A stretch of 64,000 bases of DNA from Burkholderiales bacterium. Its GTDB lineage: Bacteria; Pseudomonadota; Gammaproteobacteria; Burkholderiales; Burkholderiaceae_C. Of this stretch, positions 57,126 to 64,000 are shown in pieces (position 1 is the stretch's first letter; the number at the start of each line of letters is the position of its first letter). The notes beneath the pieces are model-generated. The model had not been told where the DNA came from, ran no database searches, and saw nothing but the letters and a program-made list of their open reading frames with translations. A program made the translations under genes and the position numbers. Location: positions 186,001 through 250,000 of the forward strand of contig JACRAZ010000099.1 in the NCBI GenBank assembly GCA_016213205.1, read 5' to 3'.

Positions 57126-57272
57126 GGGTGTCGATCCGAAACGCAGAAGCGGCCCGGGCGGCCGCGGCGGGGAGGGACTGCACCTGGCGGAGAAGCATGC
57201 GGGTAAGCGAGGGTTCGCGTGCCGCAGGGTGCCGATGCAATAATTATTTCAGTTCAGAAATTGGGGTTGATT

Positions 57273-57857
57273 ATGCTCGACCGTGAAGGCTTCAGGCCCA
57301 ACGTCGGCATCATCCTGCTCAACGCGCGCAACCAGGTCTTCTGGGGCAAACGGCTGCGAACCCACTCGTGGCAGTTCCCGCAGGGCGGCATCAAGTACGG
57401 CGAGTCGCCGGAACAGGCCATGTTCCGCGAATTGCATGAAGAAGTCGGCTTGCGACCCGAGCACGTGAAGATCCTGGCGCGCACCCGCGACTGGCTGCGC
57501 TACGAGGTGCCCGAGCACTTCATCCGCAAGGATGCGCGGGGCCACTACAAGGGGCAGAAGCAGATCTGGTTCCTGCTGCGGCTGGTGGGGCGCGATTGCG
57601 ATCTCGACCTGCGTGCCACCGACCACCCCGAGTTCGACGCCTGGCGCTGGAACGACTACTGGGTGCCACTGGACCTGGTGATCGAGTTCAAGCGCGACGT
57701 GTACCAGATGGCACTCAGCGAGCTGGCCCGATTCCTTCCGCGCGTGAACCATTACAACCGCTACCTGCGCGGCGGCATGCGCAGCCGGCCGCACGACGAG
57801 CCGGCCGAAGCCGAGGCGCCGCAGGCTGCGACGCCGGGGCTCGAAGGCGAAGGCTGA
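57273..57857 (+). CDS. rppH: RNA pyrophosphohydrolase
   Basis: Nudix hydrolase that removes pyrophosphate from mRNA 5' ends and so triggers RNase E decay. 194 residues. The Nudix box is complete at 38-60: [20 protein letters not shown] with the following VGL. N-terminal [17 protein letters not shown] and [16 protein letters not shown] are RppH signatures. The C-terminal 35 residues are Pro/Ala/Glu-rich. ATG 57273 is chosen over a longer frame because it begins at the family N-terminus, after the AT-rich upstream patch. Confidence 0.95.
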   Translation: MLDREGFRPNVGIILLNARNQVFWGKRLRTHSWQFPQGGIKYGESPEQAMFRELHEEVGLRPEHVKILARTRDWLRYEVPEHFIRKDARGHYKGQKQIWFLLRLVGRDCDLDLRATDHPEFDAWRWNDYWVPLDLVIEFKRDVYQMALSELARFLPRVNHYNRYLRGGMRSRPHDEPAEAEAPQAATPGLEGEG

Positions 57858-57872
57858 GCCCTCAAGAGGGGT

Positions 57873-59303
57873 TCATTCGCCCCACGGCAGCATCATCGCC
57901 AGCCACAGCAGCTTCTCGAACTCTGGTTCGAAGCGGTCGATGATTTCCTGCGGGTTCGGGCACAGCGCCTTGTCGGTGATGAGGCCGAACTGCACGCCGC
58001 CACCGTAGCTGAAGATGCTGACGCCCACGCCCACCTTGCCCGAGGCGGGCACCCAGAACATGGTCTGGCGCAGCGTGGACCCGATGAACTTCAAGGGCAC
58101 CTTGGGCCCCGGCACGTTGGTCATCACCGCGGTGGTCTTCTTGGCGAACAGGCCCAGCAGCGCGTCCTGCATCGGCTTGACCAGCATGCCCGCCACCGCC
58201 AGCACCGCAAAGGCCAGCAAGGGCTGGTAGTGCCCCTTCAGGTCGGCCATCCGGCGGCGCACGTCGAACACGCGCTCGACCGGGTTGTCGATGCCGATGG
58301 GCAGCACCAGCGGCGCCAGGCCGAAGCGGTTGCCCAGCTGGTAGGCCTTCTCGAGCGGGCGCAGGTTCACCGGCACCATGGCGCGGATTTCCTTGCCTTC
58401 GGGGTCTTCGCCGCGGTCGCGCAGGTAGCTGCCGATGGCACCGGCCACGCAAGACAGCAGCACGTCGTTGATCGAGCAGTTCAGGGCCTTGCCGACCACG
58501 CGGATGCGTTCCAGCGGCATCGGCTCGCCCCAGGCCACGACCTTGGTGCCCTGCGGCTCGCCCTTGAGCTGCGTGGGCGAATCGTCGCCCATCATCACCA
58601 GCGCCGCAGCGTCCTGCACGATCTGCACCCCCGCGCGCGCCATGCCCACCGATTGCATGACCTGCTGCTGCGGATGGGCCAGCATGTCGAATGACTTGGC
58701 CACGCCATCGCCGGAGAGATCGATCGCCTTCACCGCAAGCCCGGTCAGCGGGCGCAGCACCGCGTCGCTCAGCCAGTCGGTGTCGCTGTCGTCGGCGTCC
58801 TTCTCGGCACGCCGACGCGCCGGCGGGTCGTTGCCGCCGTCGGTGATCGACATCACCACCGAGGTCAGCGCGATGCCGTCGCCGATGCAGTGGTGCACGC
58901 GGATGATCATCGCGCTGCCGCCTTCGTAGTGCTCGACGAGGTGGAACTTCCACAGCGGGCGGTCGGGGTCCAGCGGCGTGGTGGCAAGCTCGCCGCAGCG
59001 CTGCTTCAGGGCATCACGCTCGCTCAGGCCCCGCTTGCGTGACAGTTGCTCGACCACCACGTGCTCGGTGATGTCGAAGTCGTCCGCCTCCACCCAGCTG
59101 GCGCCGGTGGCATCGGCCACCGCCTTCTGGTGGAAGCGCTCGTACTTCAGCAGCTTGTCGGCCACGCGCTCGCGCAGGGCTTCGATCGTGATGCCCGGCG
59201 TCAGCAGCCAGACGCCGACGATCATCATCAGGTTGACCTCGTTGTCCATGCGTAGCCACGCGGTATCGACACGCGACATGCGGCGGGAGGCAACGGTGGA
59301 CAT
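57873..59303 (-). CDS. Wax ester synthase / diacylglycerol acyltransferase (WS/DGAT) family
   Basis: Acyl-CoA-dependent O-acyltransferase that makes wax esters or triacylglycerol in bacteria. 476 residues, normal. The catalytic HHxxxDG is at 137-143 (VHHCIGDGIAL), and NDVLLSCVAGAIGSYL, PVNLRPLEKAYQLGNRFG and MTNVPGPKVPLKFIGS are family motifs. The ATG at 59303 is preceded by GGAGA; an earlier in-frame start overlaps the divergent promoter region and is less likely. It converges with rppH (15 bases) and is divergent from the acyl-CoA-binding protein gene (96 bases apart), a pairing that suggests a common role in storage lipid formation. Confidence 0.92.
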   Translation of the reverse strand: MSTVASRRMSRVDTAWLRMDNEVNLMMIVGVWLLTPGITIEALRERVADKLLKYERFHQKAVADATGASWVEADDFDITEHVVVEQLSRKRGLSERDALKQRCGELATTPLDPDRPLWKFHLVEHYEGGSAMIIRVHHCIGDGIALTSVVMSITDGGNDPPARRRAEKDADDSDTDWLSDAVLRPLTGLAVKAIDLSGDGVAKSFDMLAHPQQQVMQSVGMARAGVQIVQDAAALVMMGDDSPTQLKGEPQGTKVVAWGEPMPLERIRVVGKALNCSINDVLLSCVAGAIGSYLRDRGEDPEGKEIRAMVPVNLRPLEKAYQLGNRFGLAPLVLPIGIDNPVERVFDVRRRMADLKGHYQPLLAFAVLAVAGMLVKPMQDALLGLFAKKTTAVMTNVPGPKVPLKFIGSTLRQTMFWVPASGKVGVGVSIFSYGGGVQFGLITDKALCPNPQEIIDRFEPEFEKLLWLAMMLPWGE

Positions 59304-59399
59304 CAGGGTCTCCTGGGTCGGCTTCTCTAGGGCAACAGGCACGATGCTGGGTAACATCGAGTGCGTCAAGACCGATTTTCACGCACAGGAGTCCCTGCC

Positions 59400-59654
59400 A
59401 TGGCCGATCTCAAGGCTCGTTTCGAAAAGGCCGTCGCAGACAGCAAGAAGCTGTCGGAACGGCCCGACAACAGCACGATGCTGAAGATGTACTCGCTGTT
59501 CAAGCAGGCCACCGACGGCGATGTCGAGGGCAAGCGCCCCGGTTTCACCGACATGGTGGGCCGCATGAAGTGGGACGCCTGGAACGAGCTGAAGGGCAAG
59601 TCTGCCGAAGAGGCGATGCAGGACTACATCGACCTCGTCGACAGCCTGAAGTAG
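59400..59654 (+). CDS. Acyl-CoA-binding protein
   Basis: 84-residue soluble ACBP. The four-helix fold signatures are LKARFEKAVADSKKL, the substrate motif STMLKMYSLFKQATDGDVEGKRPG (split here: MLKMYSLFKQATDGD and GKRPG) and MVGRMKWDAWNELKGKSAEEA. It binds long-chain acyl-CoA and would buffer or deliver substrate to the divergent WS/DGAT enzyme. CACAGGAGTCC precedes the ATG. It converges with the PHA-system gene. Confidence 0.95.
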   Translation: MADLKARFEKAVADSKKLSERPDNSTMLKMYSLFKQATDGDVEGKRPGFTDMVGRMKWDAWNELKGKSAEEAMQDYIDLVDSLK

Positions 59655-59664
59655 GGCCGGCCGC

Positions 59665-60006
59665 TCAGGCCTGCTTCTTGGGCGCGGCCTTCTTCTTCGC
59701 CGGCGCCGCGGCGCCGGCCTTGCCGAGCAGCTTGTCGAGGTTGTTCTCGATTTCGGTCTCGATCGTCTTCGAGAACGCGCCGAGCAGGAAGCCCAGCTTG
59801 GCATGCAGGTCGAAGTGATCGGCGGCCACGGTGAGGGTGCCGTTCACGCCCGAACGCGTGAATTCCACGGTGTCGCTGTATTCGCCTTCGATCACCGTGC
59901 ACTCCATGTCGAACTTCTCCTCGACCTCCTCGGCCCATTGCCAGGCAATCTTGCGCGCCTTGGCCAGGCCGAGCTGGTGCTCGCGGTGGATGCGGATGTC
60001 GGGCAT
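59665..60006 (-). CDS. Polyhydroxyalkanoic acid system family protein
   Basis: 113-residue cytoplasmic protein matching the PHA granule region family: MPDIRIHREHQLGLAKARKIA, then DMECTVIEGEYSDTVEFTRSGVNGT split over a beta-rich core, and GFLLGAFSKTIETEIENNLDKLL. The tail is a Lys/Ala/Pro stretch (APAKKKAAPKKQA) like that of the H1-like protein and of PHA granule proteins. The role in PHA metabolism is by association only. It starts 12 bases after the aminopeptidase gene stop. No phaC, phaA or phaB gene is in the window. Confidence 0.85.
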   Translation of the reverse strand: MPDIRIHREHQLGLAKARKIAWQWAEEVEEKFDMECTVIEGEYSDTVEFTRSGVNGTLTVAADHFDLHAKLGFLLGAFSKTIETEIENNLDKLLGKAGAAAPAKKKAAPKKQA

Positions 60007-60018
60007 CGGTGAGGCTCC

Positions 60019-61083
60019 TCAGGGTATGGCCGCCAGTGTCGCCCGCCGTTCGGCCTTCGGCAAGGCGGCCAGGCGCCGGGCCTCGGCATGCAGGCGCGCG
60101 AAATCGCGCCCCTCGCGCTCGAACAGGCGTTCGAACGCGGGCACCAGTTCGTCGTAGGCGGCCTGCAGGGCCAGCGTCGCGTTGTTGGCGCGCTCGCCCC
60201 AGGCCTCGTAGCCGCGGTAGCCGCCCCAGGACTCGGTCTTCAGGCGCGCCAGCTCGGCACGCAGGCCCGCCAGGATCTCGGCCTTGCGCTCGCGCTTGTG
60301 CGCATCGCTGGTGGTGCCGCGGTACAGCGCATCAAGCGCCTCTCGGGTGCGCAGGCCCAGCGCGCGGAACGCTCGCCGCCGCTGCTCGAAGGCCTGGTCT
60401 TCCGCAGCGCCCAGGGCGCGCCGTTCGCGCCAGCGCGCGGCCCCCAGCCGCTCCACCGCGGTGGCGAAGGACTCGTTGAACGTGGTGTCGTCCTTCGCGT
60501 AGGCCACCTGGTGCGCAAGCTCGTGGAAGATCAGCCGCGCGAGTTCCTGCTCGGGCCAGCCGATGAAGGTGTTCAGCAGCGGGTCGCCACCCAGCCAGTT
60601 GGTCCAGCCCAGTGTCGAATACGCCGGCACCCCGTAGACATCGACGTCCAGGCCCTCGGCCTTCAGCGCCTGGGCCATGGCGTCGGCCGCGGCCCGATCG
60701 AAGTAGCCGCGGTAGCCCACGCAGCCCATCAACGGATAACACCAGGTCTTGAGCGTGAGCGAGAGCTCGGGCGTGGCCACGACGTTCCAGACCACTGCGT
60801 TGCGGCCCAGGTCGGCATAACTGCGGTAGCTGCGGTTGTCGGGCAGCAGCAGTTCCTTGACCGCGAAGTCGCGCATCTGCTGCGACAGCAGCAGGCGCTC
60901 GCGCAGGGCCGTCGGCGTGCGGGTGTCGGCCAGCCACTCGTCCACCGGCCGCGCGCGGCGCACCATGTCCAGGTGGCCACCCACCGATTGCGCGTAGTAG
61001 CCCAGTGCACCGCAGCCGGCCAGGCCACCCAGTGCCAGCACTGCGCCGGCTGCCAGCGCCAACCGCAGCGCACGCGGCCTCAT
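60019..61083 (-). CDS. Putative lipoprotein zinc aminopeptidase (PF10023 type)
   Basis: 354-residue lipoprotein: signal peptide ending in the lipobox LGGLAGC (Cys24). The zinc motif HELAHQ lies in ELARLIFHELAHQVAYAKDD, followed by FNESFATAVERLG, which probably gives the third ligand (Glu). Other family hallmarks are WCYPLMGCVGYRGYFD and YGVPAYSTLGWTNWLGGDPLL. Members are annotated as aminopeptidases, but substrates are unknown. The ATG overlaps the stop of the molybdopterin oxidoreductase by four bases, so the two are coupled, though no shared function is evident. Confidence 0.87.
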   Translation of the reverse strand: MRPRALRLALAAGAVLALGGLAGCGALGYYAQSVGGHLDMVRRARPVDEWLADTRTPTALRERLLLSQQMRDFAVKELLLPDNRSYRSYADLGRNAVVWNVVATPELSLTLKTWCYPLMGCVGYRGYFDRAAADAMAQALKAEGLDVDVYGVPAYSTLGWTNWLGGDPLLNTFIGWPEQELARLIFHELAHQVAYAKDDTTFNESFATAVERLGAARWRERRALGAAEDQAFEQRRRAFRALGLRTREALDALYRGTTSDAHKRERKAEILAGLRAELARLKTESWGGYRGYEAWGERANNATLALQAAYDELVPAFERLFEREGRDFARLHAEARRLAALPKAERRATLAAIP

Positions 61084-63122
61084 GCCGGCGCCACCTCCAC
61101 CAGGCAATCGTAGAAGGTGGGCCCGCGGCCGATGTCCGTCAGGCGCTGGCTGGTGAGCTCATTGACATTGGTGCCCTGCACACCCAGCTTGCGCCACCAG
61201 ACGCCCAGGCCGTTGACCACGCCCGGCCTTGCCCGGCCATTCACCGCGGCCTTGCAGCGGTAGCGGCCACGTTCGTTGAACACATCGACCAGCGCCCCAT
61301 CGGCGATGCCCCGCGCGGCCGCATCGTCCGGGTGGATCTCGACCAGCGGCTCGCCCTCGATGCTGCGCAGGCTGGCCACGTTGACGAAGCTGGAGTTCAG
61401 GAAGTGCCGCGCCGGTGGCGAGATCATCGCCAACGGGTAGCGCTGCGCCAGCGACGGCGCCGATTGCACCGACTCGTACGGTGCCACGTAGTCCGGCACG
61501 CCCCAGCCCGGCACCACGACCTGCGCCTTGCCGTCGGGCGTGGCGAAGCCGCCATCGGCAAACGGCAGTTCGGGCACCGGCAGGCGCACCCAACCCTGCG
61601 TGTGCAGCGCCGCCAGGTCGATGCCGGTGAAGGCCTGCTCGGCCAGTTGTTCGTCGGTGTCGGCGAAGCAGGGGTCGTCGAATCCCATGCGCCGGGCCAG
61701 CGCGCGGAAGATCTCGGTGTTGGGCAGCGCCTGGCCGATGGGTGCCACCGCCGGCCGGTTCATCAGCGCGTAGGTGTGGCCGTAGGAGATGTGCACGTCC
61801 AGGTGCTCGAGCTGCGTGGTGGCCGGCAGCACGTAGTCCGCATGGTCGGCGGTGTCGGTGAGGAAGTGCTCAAGCACCACGGTGAACAGGTCGTCGCGCC
61901 GGAAGCCCTGCACCACCTTGCGTGATTCGGGCGCCACCGCCACCGGGTTGCTGTTGTACACCACCACCGCCTCGATGCGCGGGCCGAAATCGGGCGAGCC
62001 CCCGTGCAGCAGCGCATCGCCGATCGTGCTCATGTTGATCGTGCGCGACGGGCGGCCGCCCAGCAGGTCGGGCCGCTCCAGCATCGCGCTGTTCCGGTGG
62101 TGCCGGAACCACCCCGAGCTCGACAGCAGCAGCCCGCCGCCCCGCTGGCGCCAGGCCCCGGTGAGGCAGGGCAGCAGCGCGATCAGGCGCACCGCGTTGC
62201 CGCCGCCATGCACCCGCTGCATGCCGTAGTTCAGGCGGATGGCGGCCGGCCGCGTGCTCGCATAGTCGCGCGCCAGCGTGCTGATCACCGCTTCCGGCAC
62301 GCCGCACACCGCCGCCGCCCGCGCGGGGGGCCAGGCCAGCGCCTTCTCGCGCAGCGCCTCGAAGCCATCGACATGGCGGGCAATGTAGTCCTCGTCCAGC
62401 CAGCCGTGCACCATGAGCTCGTGCATCAGCGCCAGCGCAAGCGCGCCATCGGTGCCCGGCAGCAGTGCGATGTGCTGGTGGCATTTGTCGGCCGTCTCGG
62501 TGCGCCGCGGGTCGATGCACACCAGCTTCGCGCCCCGGCGCTTGGCTTCCTGCGCGAAGGTCCAGAAGTGCAGGTTCGACGCGATCGAGTTGCTGCCCCA
62601 GATCAGGATGAGCTGGCTGTCGGCGTAGTGCTCCAGGTGCATGCCGATCTTGCCGCCGTAGGTGGCGGCGATCGCGTCGCCCCCGGCGGTGGAGCAGATG
62701 GTGCGATCGAGCAGCGACGCCCCCAGCCGGTGGAAGAAGCGCGCCGCGATCGATTCGCCCTGCAGCAGCCCCATCGTGCCGGCATAGCTGTAGGGCAGGA
62801 TGGCCTGCGGATCGCGTGCGGCAATGGCCTTCAGCCGCGCGGCAATGTCGTCCAACGCTTCGTCCCAGCTCACCGGCACGAACTGCCCGCTGCCCTTGGC
62901 GCCGCTGCGCTTGAGCGGCGTGAGCACCCGATCGGCGTGGTAGGTGCGCTCGGCGTAGCGGGAGACCTTGGTGCACAGCGCGCCGTGCGTGGGGGGATGC
63001 TCGGGATCACCCTGCACCTTGGTGACCCGGCCGTCCTCGACGGTGATCTTCAGTGCACAGGTGTCGGGGCAGTCGTGCGGACAGGCGCCGCGCACGACGC
63101 GCGTGGAGGTGCTCGGGTTCAT
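61080..63122 (-). CDS. Molybdopterin oxidoreductase, cytoplasmic, single-subunit type
   Basis: 680-residue enzyme of the DMSO reductase superfamily. An N-terminal [4Fe-4S] site is formed by Cys14, Cys18, Cys22 and Cys50 (GACPHDCPDTCAL, then HGALCTK). The bis-MGD binding regions show YSYAGTMGLLQGESIAARF, LILIWGSNSIASNLHFW and LVCIDPRRTETADKC, and the C-terminal domain has YPLAMISPPARHFLNSSF. There is no Tat signal, and no electron-transfer or membrane-anchor gene next to it, so the redox partner and substrate are unknown. The start (ATG 63122) begins just before the Cys motif. The next gene downstream is the lipoprotein aminopeptidase. Confidence 0.9.
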   Translation of the reverse strand: MNPSTSTRVVRGACPHDCPDTCALKITVEDGRVTKVQGDPEHPPTHGALCTKVSRYAERTYHADRVLTPLKRSGAKGSGQFVPVSWDEALDDIAARLKAIAARDPQAILPYSYAGTMGLLQGESIAARFFHRLGASLLDRTICSTAGGDAIAATYGGKIGMHLEHYADSQLILIWGSNSIASNLHFWTFAQEAKRRGAKLVCIDPRRTETADKCHQHIALLPGTDGALALALMHELMVHGWLDEDYIARHVDGFEALREKALAWPPARAAAVCGVPEAVISTLARDYASTRPAAIRLNYGMQRVHGGGNAVRLIALLPCLTGAWRQRGGGLLLSSSGWFRHHRNSAMLERPDLLGGRPSRTINMSTIGDALLHGGSPDFGPRIEAVVVYNSNPVAVAPESRKVVQGFRRDDLFTVVLEHFLTDTADHADYVLPATTQLEHLDVHISYGHTYALMNRPAVAPIGQALPNTEIFRALARRMGFDDPCFADTDEQLAEQAFTGIDLAALHTQGWVRLPVPELPFADGGFATPDGKAQVVVPGWGVPDYVAPYESVQSAPSLAQRYPLAMISPPARHFLNSSFVNVASLRSIEGEPLVEIHPDDAAARGIADGALVDVFNERGRYRCKAAVNGRARPGVVNGLGVWWRKLGVQGTNVNELTSQRLTDIGRGPTFYDCLVEVAPA

Positions 63123-63284
63123 CGCCGAACTATTGCACACCGGCCTGGCGCCACCGGCCCCGCCCGGGTTGCCAGCAGGGGCGCGGCCCACCCGCCCGTG
63201 GGGTTTTCGGGCGCACCACCAGGGCATTGGCTGCGGCGTAAACTGGCCCGCTTCCCCCATCGATGCCACCGGAGTGCAGCGGTC

Positions 63285-64000
63285 ATGCGCTTGATCGAAT
63301 CCATCCTGGCCGACGCCGCAACCATCACCGCGTTGCGCCGCGACATCCATGCCCACCCCGAGCTGTGCTTCGAGGAACAGCGCACCTCCGATCTCATCGC
63401 CCGGGCCCTCACCGAGTGGGGCATCCCGGTGCACCGCGGGCTGGGCAAGACCGGCGTGGTGGGCATCGTGCGCAACGGCGACTCGCCGCGCGCGGTGGGC
63501 CTGCGGGCCGACATCGACGCCCTGCCCGTCACCGAACGCAACCAGTTCCCGCACGCCAGCCGCCACCCCGGCAAGATGCACGCCTGCGGCCACGACGGCC
63601 ACACCGCCATGCTGCTGGCCGCGGCCAAGTACCTGTCGAAGCATCGCAACTTCGACGGCACGGTGTACCTGATCTTCCAGCCGGCCGAAGAGGGCGGCGG
63701 CGGCGCGCGCGAGATGGTCAAGGACGGCCTGTTCGAGCTGTTCCCGATGGAAGCCGTGTTCGGCGCCCACAACTGGCCGGGCCTGAAGGTGGGGCAGTTC
63801 ACGCTCAAGAGCGGGCCTTGTTATGCCTCGAGCAACGAGTTCAAGATCACGCTGCGCGGCAAGGGCGCGCATGGCGCGATGCCCAACCTCGGCATCGACC
63901 CGGTGCCCGCGGCCTGCCAGATGGTGCAGGCCTTCCAGACCATCATCTCGCGCAACATGCGCCCGCTGGACACCGGCGTGATCTCGGTGACGATGATCCA
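63285..64000 (+). CDS. M20 family amidohydrolase (hippurate/N-acyl amino acid type), 3' part beyond window
   Basis: Partial gene, 238 codons visible. M20D metallopeptidase signatures: LRRDIHAHPELCFEEQRTSD, VGLRADIDALPVTE, the metal motif MHACGHDGHTAMLL, FQPAEEGGGGAREMV, GAHNWPGLKVG and the lid-domain entry ITLRGKGAHGAMPNLGIDP. Such enzymes remove acyl groups from amino acids (hippurate, N-acetyl or indole-amino acid conjugates); the exact substrate cannot be read. GGAG lies 10 bases before the ATG. Divergent from the molybdopterin enzyme across 162 bases. Runs off the right edge. Confidence 0.93.
   Translation, partial: MRLIESILADAATITALRRDIHAHPELCFEEQRTSDLIARALTEWGIPVHRGLGKTGVVGIVRNGDSPRAVGLRADIDALPVTERNQFPHASRHPGKMHACGHDGHTAMLLAAAKYLSKHRNFDGTVYLIFQPAEEGGGGAREMVKDGLFELFPMEAVFGAHNWPGLKVGQFTLKSGPCYASSNEFKITLRGKGAHGAMPNLGIDPVPAACQMVQAFQTIISRNMRPLDTGVISVTMI

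Overview
This 64 kb window is a GC-rich, gene-dense bacterial chromosome segment. The gene set points to a betaproteobacterium of the order Burkholderiales, probably near Rubrivivax/Leptothrix/Methylibium-type genera. Pointers are the runs lysM-dprA-smg divergent from def-fmt-htpX, trxA-yajC-secD-secF, pgk-maeB-pyk-fba-purC, nrdA-nrdB beside a lysine/alanine-rich H1-like protein, ypjD-pilS-pilR-ampD, and hemA-prfA-prmC-grxD-ubiX, plus DUF1631 and PHA-system proteins. This assignment is inferred from gene content and order. No rRNA, CRISPR array, insertion sequence, integrase or phage gene was seen. One tRNA (Met, CAT) is present.

Layout. 1-3.2 kb: a PAS protein cut by the left edge, then tsaB-rimI-uracil-DNA glycosylase on the minus strand. 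3.2-8.5 kb: dacB (+), then an SGNH-like lipoprotein, tsaC/sua5, purK and purE (-). 8.6-15.5 kb: thioredoxin-TPR protein, yajC-secD-secF and a DUF1631 protein (+). 15.5-18.4 kb: smg, dprA, LysM protein (-). 18.7-28.8 kb: def-fmt-htpX, a small lipoprotein, a DUF2807 protein, azlC-azlD, pgk, maeB and pyk (+). 28.8-29.9 kb: a winged-helix/GHKL-ATPase/STAS-like regulator (-). 30.2-33.4 kb: fba, purC and an AT-richer orphan TPR-like gene (+). 33.5-38.5 kb: H1-like protein, nrdB, nrdA (-). 38.8-44.0 kb: ypjD, PP0621-like, pilS, pilR, ampD (-). 44.1-47.6 kb: ffh and a DUF2726 protein (+) facing ftsY (-). 47.6-54.8 kb: tRNA-Met, miaB, hemA, prfA, prmC, grxD, ubiX (+). 54.8-57.1 kb: lytic transglycosylase and proS (-). 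57.3-61.1 kb: rppH (+), a wax ester synthase/DGAT-like enzyme (-), acyl-CoA-binding protein (+), a PHA-system protein and a lipoprotein aminopeptidase (-). 61.1-64 kb: a molybdopterin oxidoreductase (-) and an M20 amidohydrolase (+) cut by the right edge.

How the genes connect. Protein export and its quality control are well represented (SecD/F, YajC, Ffh, FtsY, HtpX, peptide deformylase, thioredoxin-TPR). So are translation and tRNA modification (TsaB, TsaC, RimI, MiaB, PrfA, PrmC, ProS, Fmt, tRNA-Met). Central carbon metabolism (Pgk, MaeB, Pyk, Fba), purine synthesis (PurC, PurE, PurK), aerobic dNTP synthesis (NrdAB), the type IV pilus two-component system PilSR and a lipid/PHA storage group complete the set.

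Most of the window is core genome. The features most worth a second look are: the separation of purC from purEK-tsaC by about 24 kb, explainable by one inversion, with an AT-richer orphan gene at one breakpoint; a one-polypeptide wHTH + GHKL ATPase + STAS-like protein with a palindrome in its upstream region; a pair of NrdR-type boxes 31 bp apart upstream of a two-ATP-cone NrdA; three genes (hemA, smg, ypjD) whose only -10-like hexamer sits 6 nt from the ATG, suggesting leaderless mRNAs; and an SGNH-like lipoprotein in which the usual nucleophile position is Glu.
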